Source: Candidatus Nanopelagicaceae bacterium (GTDB lineage Bacteria > Actinomycetota > Actinomycetes > Nanopelagicales > Nanopelagicaceae). Taken from it: a DNA stretch of 8,091 nt. Location of the stretch: assembly GCA_023262125.1 (NCBI GenBank), contig JALRDT010000135.1, forward strand, positions 1-8,091, in the 5' to 3' direction. Below are positions 1 through 5,433 of the stretch, in pieces. A model generated the notes under the pieces. It searched no databases. It had not been told where the DNA came from and saw only the letters and a list, made by a program, of their open reading frames with translations. The position numbers were made by a program, and so were the translations under genes. Numbering within the stretch: position 1 is the first letter of the stretch; every line of letters starts with the position of its first letter.

Positions 1-2
1 AT

Positions 3-254
3 AAGTGGTTAGAAGAAAATTATAACCCAAAAATCGAAATACAAGTTCTAAATGAAGCTGTAGATAAATTAGTAGAGGAAAGAGACGCTTTACTAAAACA
101 GAGAGATGATCATGCTATTGAGTTTGGAGATTGGATTGGTAAAAACACTATAACTTATCATAACGGTAAATTTAGAATGAAAACCTTAACACCTGTTTTT
201 CTTACATCAGAACAATTACTAGAACGATTTAAAAAAGAAAAAGGATGGATATAA
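3..254 (+). CDS. Hypothetical phage-like protein, 5'-truncated by the window edge
   Basis: An open frame of 83 codons runs from the window edge to TAA at 252-254, so only the C-terminal part is visible. The first half is a charged, probably helical stretch (around VDKLVEERDALLKQRDDH). It is followed by a segment reading FGDWIGKNTITYHNGKFRM and an end with LTSEQLLERFKKEKGWI. This layout, a short strand-like segment with aromatic residues and then 'seqLlerFkkekg', resembles small uncharacterised proteins common in tailed phages; I infer this from style and recognise no named family. GC is about 29% over bases 1-240 by hand count, far below the rest of the window, and the next ORF starts two bases after the stop, which is phage-like packing. 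Function unknown. Confidence 0.55.
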   Translation, partial: KWLEENYNPKIEIQVLNEAVDKLVEERDALLKQRDDHAIEFGDWIGKNTITYHNGKFRMKTLTPVFLTSEQLLERFKKEKGWI

Positions 255-256
255 CA

Positions 257-361
257 ATGTGCAACGGACAAGGTTGTGATTTAAAATCAACTTGCCCTCA
301 AGGAAGAGAAAGTCATAAGGGGTTCAAACGAAGTGAAAGAAGAAGATTCAACAATAATTGA
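257..361 (+). CDS. Small cysteine-containing protein (34 aa), phage-like
   Basis: ATG at 257 follows the previous stop by two bases, and an AAGGA-like Shine-Dalgarno lies inside the preceding gene at about 240-245. The product has 34 residues. It begins MCNGQGC and continues through a third cysteine (C2, C7, C13) to a basic tail (FKRSERRRF). Three closely spaced cysteines could bind a metal or simply mark a short phage ORF; no family is recognised. The last third overlaps the SIS fragment in another frame, so the real C-terminus may be altered if the DNA is joined to foreign sequence near 330-350. It is too short to be sure that it is expressed. Confidence 0.35.
   Translation: MCNGQGCDLKSTCPQGRESHKGFKRSERRRFNNN
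325..350. other. Junction between AT-rich phage-like DNA and the sugar-utilisation locus
   Basis: Left of here the GC content is about 29% and the ORFs are phage-like. Right of about 345 the frame matches the SIS-domain C-terminus and GC rises to about 45% (bases 361-420, hand count). The exact breakpoint cannot be fixed, because the purine-rich bases 333-349 read sensibly in both frames, as the basic tail of the small ORF and as the EEDST start of the SIS similarity. No integrase, tRNA or direct repeat is visible in the window to prove a phage attachment site. A metagenomic assembly chimera is an equal alternative. Confidence 0.5.
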
Positions 362-461
362 TGCTGCGCTAATTCAGTACCTGACTCTGGGATTTGCAGT
401 CAAGAATGGATTCAATCCAGATTCACCTGCTGGACTTAGTAAGGTGACCCTTACTAATTAA
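333..461 (+). pseudogene. C-terminal remnant of a SIS-domain sugar isomerase / amino-sugar deaminase
   Basis: The frame from GTG 333 to TAA 459-461 encodes 42 residues. It ends IQYLTLGFAVKNG, then FNPDSPAGLSKVTLTN. The pattern 'lQyL...A...G.dPD.P..LsKVT.T' is the characteristic C-terminal tail of double SIS-domain proteins (GlmS isomerase domain, AgaS and GlmD-type glucosamine-6-phosphate deaminases), whose conserved KVT lies near the active site. Full members have about 330-350 residues, so roughly 300 N-terminal residues are missing. The frame is open upstream only to 285 (stop at 282-284), and that upstream part belongs to the AT-rich phage-like stretch. The gene converges on the dehydrogenase gene with a 3-base gap. 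It may be a true truncation, the small half of a gene split by an integrated element, or an assembly artefact. The family call is fairly secure; the exact substrate is not. Confidence 0.7.
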
Positions 462-464
462 AAA

Positions 465-1475
465 TTACCAATCTAATAAGCTGATAATTTCGTCATCATT
501 TATTCTATTCGGATCTACTAGTCTGGCCTGTGAATACCAATGATTTTGCTCAACTGTATACGTTTGAAGTCTTCTTAAACTTTCAATAACTTCCTCACGC
601 TTAACCCCCAGCTCTTCTAAGCGATGCCGAGTTTTAGCTAAAGTTATAGTCTCTTTTGCTCGTTGGAAGTTGTTGCCTTGGAGGTAAGACATTATCAAAA
701 CCCCCATACTTACCAATTCTCCGTGAAGAATTGTCCTGCCTGTTACCTCCTCAAAAGTGTAGGCAAAGAAGTGCTCTGATCCTTCTTCAAATCTTGCATG
801 TCCCATATCGTGGCAACGCCAACCGATATCGCGATGTAATTCCATTAATCTCCGTAAGCCATCATCGGTAAGCTCAGCAATTCCCGGAGCACATAGATAA
901 AGCTCGTCTAGGTATGTTTGAGAAATTTTTGGCATCTCGGCAGTCCAACCAAACTCATCCTTGCCAGCCTCATGAGCTAATTTCCAGTCAAACCAGGCGG
1001 TTTGGCAAGAGAGAACATCACCGATTCCGCTGGTAACCATGGACTTTGGTGCAGCGCGAAAGAGCTCAAAATCAACATAAACCATTTCAGGGACCGCATC
1101 GCCCTCGTAGCGCACACCGCCTCTATCTCGAAGAGCAGACATTCGTGTGAAACAAGCATCAACACTTGGAAGAGAGGGAAACTGCAACAGAGGTAACTGT
1201 CTTCTCCAATGAATCCACTTGGCAGTATCCATGGCTCCGCCTCCGCCAAGGCCAATAACTGTGACGGCCGGAGATTCTTTAGCGAGAGTATCCAGGTGCT
1301 GTGGAGAGAGATCGCCAGATTGAATTATTTGCAATGGTCTGTTATCAATTTTATGGTCAAGCAAGGCCCAAGGTTCAGGTTGAGTTATAAGTATGTAATC
1401 GCCAGCATTATTTATTGCATCCACAGAAATATTATTTCCATAGGTTGCATTAAAGCCTTGAGCCTTAAACGTCAT
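465..1475 (-). CDS. Iron-containing dehydrogenase, sn-glycerol-1-phosphate dehydrogenase/AraM-like
   Basis: The 336-residue product belongs to the dehydroquinate-synthase-like / Fe-alcohol dehydrogenase superfamily, closest in pattern to glycerol-1-phosphate dehydrogenases (archaeal EgsA, bacterial AraM). Visible marks are the NAD-binding GGGGAMDTAK (77-86), a PSVDACFT segment (103-110), SGIGDVLS with metal ligand D153 followed by DWKLAHE, GSEHFF with H235, and LHGE with H251. D153, H235 and H251 are the expected metal ligands. The length is normal for the family. ATG 1475 overlaps the deacetylase stop by four bases (ATGA), with GGAG seven bases upstream, so the two genes are translationally coupled. 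In this context the substrate is more likely a sugar-, polyol- or cyclitol-derived hydroxyl than glycerol phosphate for lipids. Family membership is secure; substrate unknown. Confidence 0.85.
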   Translation of the reverse strand: MTFKAQGFNATYGNNISVDAINNAGDYILITQPEPWALLDHKIDNRPLQIIQSGDLSPQHLDTLAKESPAVTVIGLGGGGAMDTAKWIHWRRQLPLLQFPSLPSVDACFTRMSALRDRGGVRYEGDAVPEMVYVDFELFRAAPKSMVTSGIGDVLSCQTAWFDWKLAHEAGKDEFGWTAEMPKISQTYLDELYLCAPGIAELTDDGLRRLMELHRDIGWRCHDMGHARFEEGSEHFFAYTFEEVTGRTILHGELVSMGVLIMSYLQGNNFQRAKETITLAKTRHRLEELGVKREEVIESLRRLQTYTVEQNHWYSQARLVDPNRINDDEIISLLDW

Positions 1476-2272
1476 TTTGACTCTCCATATTCATCAATTA
1501 ATTGATTAATTCTTTCTGGACCAATAATTCTATACTTCTCTAACCTACGGTCACGCAGTAGTAATTTAGCAAATAGCTTTGAATTCTTCTGATATTCATT
1601 TTGCAATTTACTTAATGAATAGCCCAAAAACTCTGCCTGCAAATTGGCTTGCGCAACCATGTTGCTAATCATAGTTCTATGTAATGAGATTAGTTCAATT
1701 AAACGATCTTCGTAATCCGAAAGATCGAGATAATGAGTTTCCTCTACAACGCTTCTTCCGAAATACCATCGCTCTATTGGGAGATGAGGTGCCAACTGGT
1801 CTACTTTTCCACTTGGGTGTTTATCAAATCCCGCGGTCCAACAAGCCTCAGCCACTGCTTTGCCGACCAAAATGTGATCTTGGTTATCCTCGAATTTAAT
1901 TGAATCTGGATCAAAACTCATCACTAAATATGGCCTAGTCTCTCTAATTACCTCGACTATTTGATTTCGAAGTGAAACCTCACTTTTATCTCCTAAAGTA
2001 TCTGTTTGATATCCAAATTCTGATAAAGAATTAATGCCAAGGGCAGATAAGACCTCGTCAAACTCAGACTTATTACGCCTAATAGTCTCAATTTCATCAA
2101 GACCCCAGCTATCCCAACGGTCATCAGTAACTCTAATAACATGGATTTTCCAACCTTCATCCAATAGCGCCAAGGTGGCCGCCCCACAAAATAAGAGCAA
2201 GTCATCGGCATGAGAGATAACTATCAGACCAGTTTTTTGTTTAGTGAGTGGAATCTGAAGCCTTTTAGACAA
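1472..2272 (-). CDS. PIG-L / LmbE-family N-deacetylase
   Basis: The 266-residue product has the PIG-L fold. A first strand leads into ISHADD (19-24), the family's AHPDD zinc-binding motif with H21, D23 and D24. RRNKSEFDEVLSALGI (65-80) matches the conserved helix after the motif, FGYQTD (86-91) matches 'lGypD', and RPYLVMSFDPDS (113-124) followed by QDH (131-133) supplies the expected second zinc histidine, H133. Family members remove acetyl groups from GlcNAc-type sugars (MshB, BshB, the archaeal chitobiose deacetylase Dac). The start is TTG 2272, because GGAGG sits four bases upstream and no ATG or GTG is near. It is the first gene of a pair with the dehydrogenase and diverges from the sugar-binding protein gene. 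The proline of HPDD is alanine and the residue after DD is leucine rather than the usual Ala/Glu, a mild departure that keeps all visible ligands. Confidence 0.88.
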   Translation of the reverse strand: MSKRLQIPLTKQKTGLIVISHADDLLLFCGAATLALLDEGWKIHVIRVTDDRWDSWGLDEIETIRRNKSEFDEVLSALGINSLSEFGYQTDTLGDKSEVSLRNQIVEVIRETRPYLVMSFDPDSIKFEDNQDHILVGKAVAEACWTAGFDKHPSGKVDQLAPHLPIERWYFGRSVVEETHYLDLSDYEDRLIELISLHRTMISNMVAQANLQAEFLGYSLSKLQNEYQKNSKLFAKLLLRDRRLEKYRIIGPERINQLIDEYGESK

Positions 2273-2275
2273 TTT

Positions 2276-2280
2276 ACCTC
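2276..2280 (-). promoter_or_regulatory. Ribosome binding site of the PIG-L deacetylase gene
   Basis: Reading the minus strand, a full GGAGG lies four bases before TTG 2272. It is the only strong Shine-Dalgarno near the start of this frame and decides the use of a TTG start codon. Confidence 0.65.
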
Positions 2281-2287
2281 CAAAAAT

Positions 2288-2300
2288 AGACCAGACCAGA
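2288..2300. promoter_or_regulatory. Tandem AGACCA half-sites, possible GntR/HutC (DasR-like) operator
   Basis: The sequence AGACCAGACCAGA contains AGACCA twice, offset by five bases. On the minus strand this reads TGGTCT, the half-site of the DasR-responsive element (consensus core TGGTCTAGACCA). No complete palindrome is present, so this is a candidate only. Its position, just upstream of the deacetylase RBS and in the region shared with the transporter, suits repression by the HutC-type regulator encoded at 7495. Confidence 0.35.
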
Positions 2301-2372
2301 ATGAGTCTTGTTATGAGATTGTTGTAGTAAACCCTTAATAAATCAAGCGTTGGTGGGTATTTTTAGGACACT

Positions 2373-2386
2373 AGGGGTGCGCCCCT
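2373..2386 (+). promoter_or_regulatory. Small GC-rich hairpin before the binding-protein start codon
   Basis: AGGGG, loop TGCG, CCCCT forms a perfect 5-bp stem with a tetraloop that ends two bases before ATG 2389. It contains the only purine-rich Shine-Dalgarno-like stretch upstream of that ATG (AGGGG), so folding would hide it. The hairpin might tune translation. Alternatively the real start may be TTG 2404, which has AAAGGA six bases upstream, outside the stem. Confidence 0.4.
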
Positions 2387-2388
2387 CA

Positions 2389-3672
2389 ATGAAAGGAAAA
2401 CACTTGTTAAAGGGAAGAAATTTCAAAGCAGTTGCTCTAGTTGCGGCTGCAGTTTTAACTCTGAGCGCATGTAGCAGTGACTCAGAATCTGGTGGTGAAG
2501 TAGGGGGAGAGATTAATGTCTTTTTGATTCCTAGCCCATCATCAACATCAATTCAGAGTTTTATTCCAGAGTTTGAAGCTGAGACTGGAATCAAAGTAAA
2601 TGTGTCTGAGACTCCATACGGTGAAGCACATCAGAAACAACTCCTCAGCTACAATCAAAAAGCGGGGGCTTATGACATTGCACAATTTGATAATTCATTC
2701 CTAGCTCCGTTCTGCCAAGCCAATGCTATGTTGCCACTAGATTCATACATTTCTGGATCTGATGAATATGACATTAGTGATTTTGGACAGGGACAACAAG
2801 ATTATGGAAAGTGCAATGGAGAGACTTTAGGTCTAACCCTAAGCACTGAGCCGATGATTCAGTGGTATAGAACCGATCTCTACGAGAAGCTTGGATTAAC
2901 TCCAGCCAAGACATGGGATGAGTACTACAACAACGCAAAGAAAGTACAAGCAGCTGGATATGGCGGACAGATTATGGGTTTTGGTCCTAACGTATCTTGG
3001 TGGTGGATGACTCTAGTTTGGTCATTCGGAGGAGCTCTATATGACGAAAACCTCAACCCAGTAGTAAATTCAAAAGAAGCAGTTGCTGCAACGGATTATC
3101 TGAAGAAGTTACTTGAAGTATCGCCAAAGGGAGCAATCACCGCGACCGGCGATGACACAACAAGTAAGTTCCTTGGTGAAGATATTGGAGCGATGCTTAA
3201 CTACTCGGGTTACTATGGAATGGCGCTTGATCCAAGCATCAATAAGAATGCTGGGAAGATTGGTACAGCTCCAATGCCAATGGGTAGTTCAGATATAACT
3301 CATCTTGCTGGATGGAATATCGGAATACCTGCCGATGCAAAGAACCCTGATGCAGCTTGGAAGTTCCTTGAATTCGTTCTAGGAAAGACTAATTCAGTGA
3401 AGTATCTTGAGTCTGGCGCCGCGGCAATTGGTCGTCAGTCAATTATCAACAATGCGGATTTAGTGGCTAAAAATCCATATCTCCCACAGTTGGAGATTCC
3501 ATCAAGCTCACGCATTGAGAGATACCCACAAATTGCGGTTTGGCCAGAGTTTGAAGTTGCCGCAATTGATGCTGTTACTCAGGTCCTAACTGGGAAGCAG
3601 AAGACTCAAGCAGCATTGGATGCGCTTAATGAGAAGCTCAAACCAATACTTGCAAAAGAGCCTAAAAGCTAA
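2389..3672 (+). CDS. ABC transporter sugar-binding lipoprotein (CUT1 family)
   Basis: The product has 427 residues from ATG 2389. The N-terminus has a basic region, a hydrophobic core (AVALVAAAVL) and the lipobox LSAC with the lipidated cysteine at 28, followed by a Ser/Gly/Glu-rich linker, so it is exported and membrane-anchored. The mature part follows the family-1 solute-binding plan: EINVFLIPSPSS at the start, then FIPEFEAETGIKVNV, YDIAQFDNSFLAPF, TKSEPM-like STEPMIQWYRTDLYEKLGL, an aromatic WWWMTLVWSFGG segment typical of sugar pockets, and HLAGWNIGIP followed by DAAWKFLEFV near the C-terminus. It heads a transporter operon; the 46-base gap to the permease gene carries a large stem-loop. 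The frame extends upstream to TTG 2350 but those residues spoil the signal peptide. TTG 2404 is a real alternative, with AAAGGA six bases upstream and still leaving a complete signal peptide. Ligand unknown; an amino-sugar oligosaccharide or glucoside is inferred from neighbours. Confidence 0.9.
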   Translation: MKGKHLLKGRNFKAVALVAAAVLTLSACSSDSESGGEVGGEINVFLIPSPSSTSIQSFIPEFEAETGIKVNVSETPYGEAHQKQLLSYNQKAGAYDIAQFDNSFLAPFCQANAMLPLDSYISGSDEYDISDFGQGQQDYGKCNGETLGLTLSTEPMIQWYRTDLYEKLGLTPAKTWDEYYNNAKKVQAAGYGGQIMGFGPNVSWWWMTLVWSFGGALYDENLNPVVNSKEAVAATDYLKKLLEVSPKGAITATGDDTTSKFLGEDIGAMLNYSGYYGMALDPSINKNAGKIGTAPMPMGSSDITHLAGWNIGIPADAKNPDAAWKFLEFVLGKTNSVKYLESGAAAIGRQSIINNADLVAKNPYLPQLEIPSSSRIERYPQIAVWPEFEVAAIDAVTQVLTGKQKTQAALDALNEKLKPILAKEPKS

Positions 3673-3691
3673 TCAGCTCAAAGACTAAGGC

Positions 3692-3744
3692 TTGGGCCTG
3701 GCACAATAGTGAAAGAGAATGATCACTAAAGTGCCCAGGCCCAA
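3692..3744 (+). promoter_or_regulatory. Long stem-loop enclosing the permease start codon
   Basis: The left arm 3692-3704 (TTGGGCCTGGCAC) pairs with 3731-3744 (GTGCCCAGGCCCAA), leaving one bulged C at 3734. After a symmetric AA/AA internal loop, TAGTGA (3707-3712) pairs with TCACTA (3723-3728). The 10-base apical loop AAGAGAATGA carries the weak Shine-Dalgarno and the ATG (3719-3721) of the first permease gene. That makes 19 base pairs in all. No T-run follows, so it is not a standard terminator. Its place between binding-protein and permease genes recalls the malE-malF intercistronic structures, which protect upstream mRNA and lower downstream expression. Confidence 0.75.
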
Positions 3745-4615
3745 TTTGCTGCGTAGGAAGAATCTTCGTCCCGTTGCGCAATTAACGATTCCAACTTGGA
3801 TTTTTCTCGCATTGGTTGTGTTGATTCCTTTCTTCTACGGGGTTTACCTATCATTTCTAGATATCAATCTGGCCTCATTTCTCCCACCCAGCTTTGTGGG
3901 ATTTGATAACTATAAGGCGGTGCTAGCAGCTTCTGAGACTTGGTCAACACTTCGAATCACCTTGATTATTACTTTTATTGGTTTACTTACGCAGATACCA
4001 ATCGGAATACTTCTAGCTTTAGTACTGCATGAAAATTTGCGTGGCACAAAAGTATTTCGTTCAATCTTAATCACCCCAATGCTCCTTACCCCGGTCGCAG
4101 TTGGCCTGACTTATAGATTTATGTTTGATACTGATCTTGGTGTTATTAACTGGGCCTTAGAAAGTCTAGGAATCGAGAGAGTTAACTGGTTAGGATCGCA
4201 GACTAGTGCGCTGTTCGCCATAACAATTGTGGACTCTTGGCAATCAATCCCTTTCGTTATGCTCTTGGTTCTAGCGGCCCTGACCGCTATTTCACCCTCT
4301 TTATATGAGGCAGCTCGAGTTGATGGAGCATCAGCAAACCAGATATTTCGAAGAATTACGCTGCCATTAATCACACCAACGCTCTTGGTAATAACCATGA
4401 TTAAAATTATGGATTTTCTAAAACTTTTTGACACACTCTTTATTCTCACCCGAGGAGGTCCAGGAAATGCAACTACAACCCTTGGACTTTGGACTTATAA
4501 GACCGGATTTGTATTCCTTGAGTTCTCTAGAGCAGCAGCGCTTGGGGTAATAATTACTATAATCACGCTTCCGGTCTATTTCCTCTGGCGTCGAGCCTCA
4601 AGGGGCGTGCGATGA
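3719..4615 (+). CDS. Sugar ABC transporter permease 1 (MalF/UgpA-like, CUT1)
   Basis: The 298-residue product is an integral membrane protein with about six transmembrane segments, near residues 24-46, 78-104, 112-135, 162-191, 214-234 and 269-290. The conserved cytoplasmic EAA loop is clear: EAARVDGA (197-204), then FRRITLPLI (210-218), which docks the ATPase. LTRGGPGNAT (243-252) and the N-terminal basic stretch are also typical of MalF-like permeases. The size is normal. ATG 3719 lies in the apical loop of a stem-loop and has only a weak AAGAGA before it, so translation may be limited or coupled to the upstream gene. TTG 3746 is a less likely alternative start. It works with the next gene product as a heterodimer. 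Confidence 0.92.
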   Translation: MITKVPRPNLLRRKNLRPVAQLTIPTWIFLALVVLIPFFYGVYLSFLDINLASFLPPSFVGFDNYKAVLAASETWSTLRITLIITFIGLLTQIPIGILLALVLHENLRGTKVFRSILITPMLLTPVAVGLTYRFMFDTDLGVINWALESLGIERVNWLGSQTSALFAITIVDSWQSIPFVMLLVLAALTAISPSLYEAARVDGASANQIFRRITLPLITPTLLVITMIKIMDFLKLFDTLFILTRGGPGNATTTLGLWTYKTGFVFLEFSRAAALGVIITIITLPVYFLWRRASRGVR

Positions 4616-5433
4616 TTCTGAAGCGAAGCGCCTCTTACTCTCTCTTGTTTCTTGCCTCGTTTCTCTCACTGTTTCCACTATTTTGGACTATTAGCACTTC
4701 AATAAAGGATCGAGTAGATACTTATAGCTTGCCACCAAAGTTTTTTAGCTTCACTCCTACCCTAAAGAACTACACATCACTCTTTTCTCTGGAAAAGTTT
4801 TGGCAAATCTATTCCAATAGCATCATTATTACTTTGGGAAGCACACTTATTTGCTTAGTGGTAGGAAGTCTTGCAGCTTATGCATTGGCAAGAAAACCAA
4901 AATTCAGAGGCAGAACTCCCTTAGAGGGATTAATGATTGCGATAAGAGCGCTTCCAGCAATCGTGTTGCTTTTACCAATATATAAACTGAGCTCGTATCT
5001 AGGTCTTTATGATTCCAAGATAGGGTTAATCCTCATTTTTGCAGGATTTAATATCCCATTTGCAATTTGGTTACTGATGAGCTTTTTTGAACAGATACCT
5101 GTTGAAATTGAAGAATCAGCTAGAGTCGATGGGGCTTCAACTTTCAAAATGTTTACGCGAATTATCTTGCCATTAGCGGCGCCTGGCTTGGTAGCAACGG
5201 GGATATTTGTCTCTCTCCTTTCTTGGAATGAGTTTTTAATTCCTGTGATTATGGCTGGAGAGAACTCAAAAACTCTTCCAGTGCTGGTTGCCAGTTTTAT
5301 AAGCAATCGCACCCTTGATTGGGGCCCTATGGCCGCCGCTGCCACGGTGGCCTTAATACCTATAGTCCTCTTAACGGTAGTAATTCAGCGTTGGTTGGTA
5401 GCTGGACTTTCAAGCGGGGCTGTTAAGGAGTAG
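4612..5433 (+). CDS. Sugar ABC transporter permease 2 (MalG/UgpE-like, CUT1)
   Basis: The 273-residue product is the second membrane subunit. It has an N-terminal transmembrane segment (about 8-30) with [12 protein letters not shown], a motif typical of MalG-like permeases, then further hydrophobic segments near 68-92, 106-125, 136-158, 185-210 and 240-262. The EAA loop reads [10 protein letters not shown] (167-176), then [12 protein letters not shown] (181-192). ATG 4612 overlaps the end of permease 1 by four bases (ATGA), with AAGGGG about six bases upstream, so the two are translationally coupled. No ATP-binding subunit follows: the next gene is convergent. The importer must borrow an ATPase from elsewhere, as MsiK/MsmX-type systems do. 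The last 24 bases overlap the 3' end of the GH1 gene on the other strand. Confidence 0.92.
   Translation: MILKRSASYSLLFLASFLSLFPLFWTISTSIKDRVDTYSLPPKFFSFTPTLKNYTSLFSLEKFWQIYSNSIIITLGSTLICLVVGSLAAYALARKPKFRGRTPLEGLMIAIRALPAIVLLLPIYKLSSYLGLYDSKIGLILIFAGFNIPFAIWLLMSFFEQIPVEIEESARVDGASTFKMFTRIILPLAAPGLVATGIFVSLLSWNEFLIPVIMAGENSKTLPVLVASFISNRTLDWGPMAAAATVALIPIVLLTVVIQRWLVAGLSSGAVKE

Larger units (their letters stand above)
2273..2388. promoter_or_regulatory. Divergent intergenic region between deacetylase and binding-protein genes
   Basis: This region must carry the control signals for two opposite transcription units. It holds tandem AGACCA half-sites, the deacetylase RBS, and a GC-rich hairpin just before the presumed ATG of the binding-protein gene. 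A bacterial promoter is not clear by eye: TTGTTA at 2308-2313 has no well-spaced -10, and TATTTT at 2358-2363 has no good -35. An octamer TCAAGCGT (2343-2350) recurs at 7400-7407 in the other divergent region. The binding-protein frame stays open upstream to TTG 2350, so the true intergenic length depends on the start chosen. Confidence 0.5.

Noticed and set aside
656..871. Plus-strand frames opposite the dehydrogenase gene (also near 1002-1196 and 1209-1505)
   Set aside because: They have no recognisable domain or good ribosome site and shadow a well-supported minus-strand gene.
2222..2233. A 12-base match (ACTGGTCTGATA on the minus strand) to the control-region sequence at 7429-7440
   Set aside because: It lies within codons of the deacetylase gene, and by rough count a few 12-base matches are expected by chance over both strands of 8 kb, so I do not call it an operator.
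4111..4449. Minus-strand frames opposite the permease genes (also 5007-5345)
   Set aside because: Shadows of the conserved permease coding sequence, with low-complexity, unlikely protein composition.
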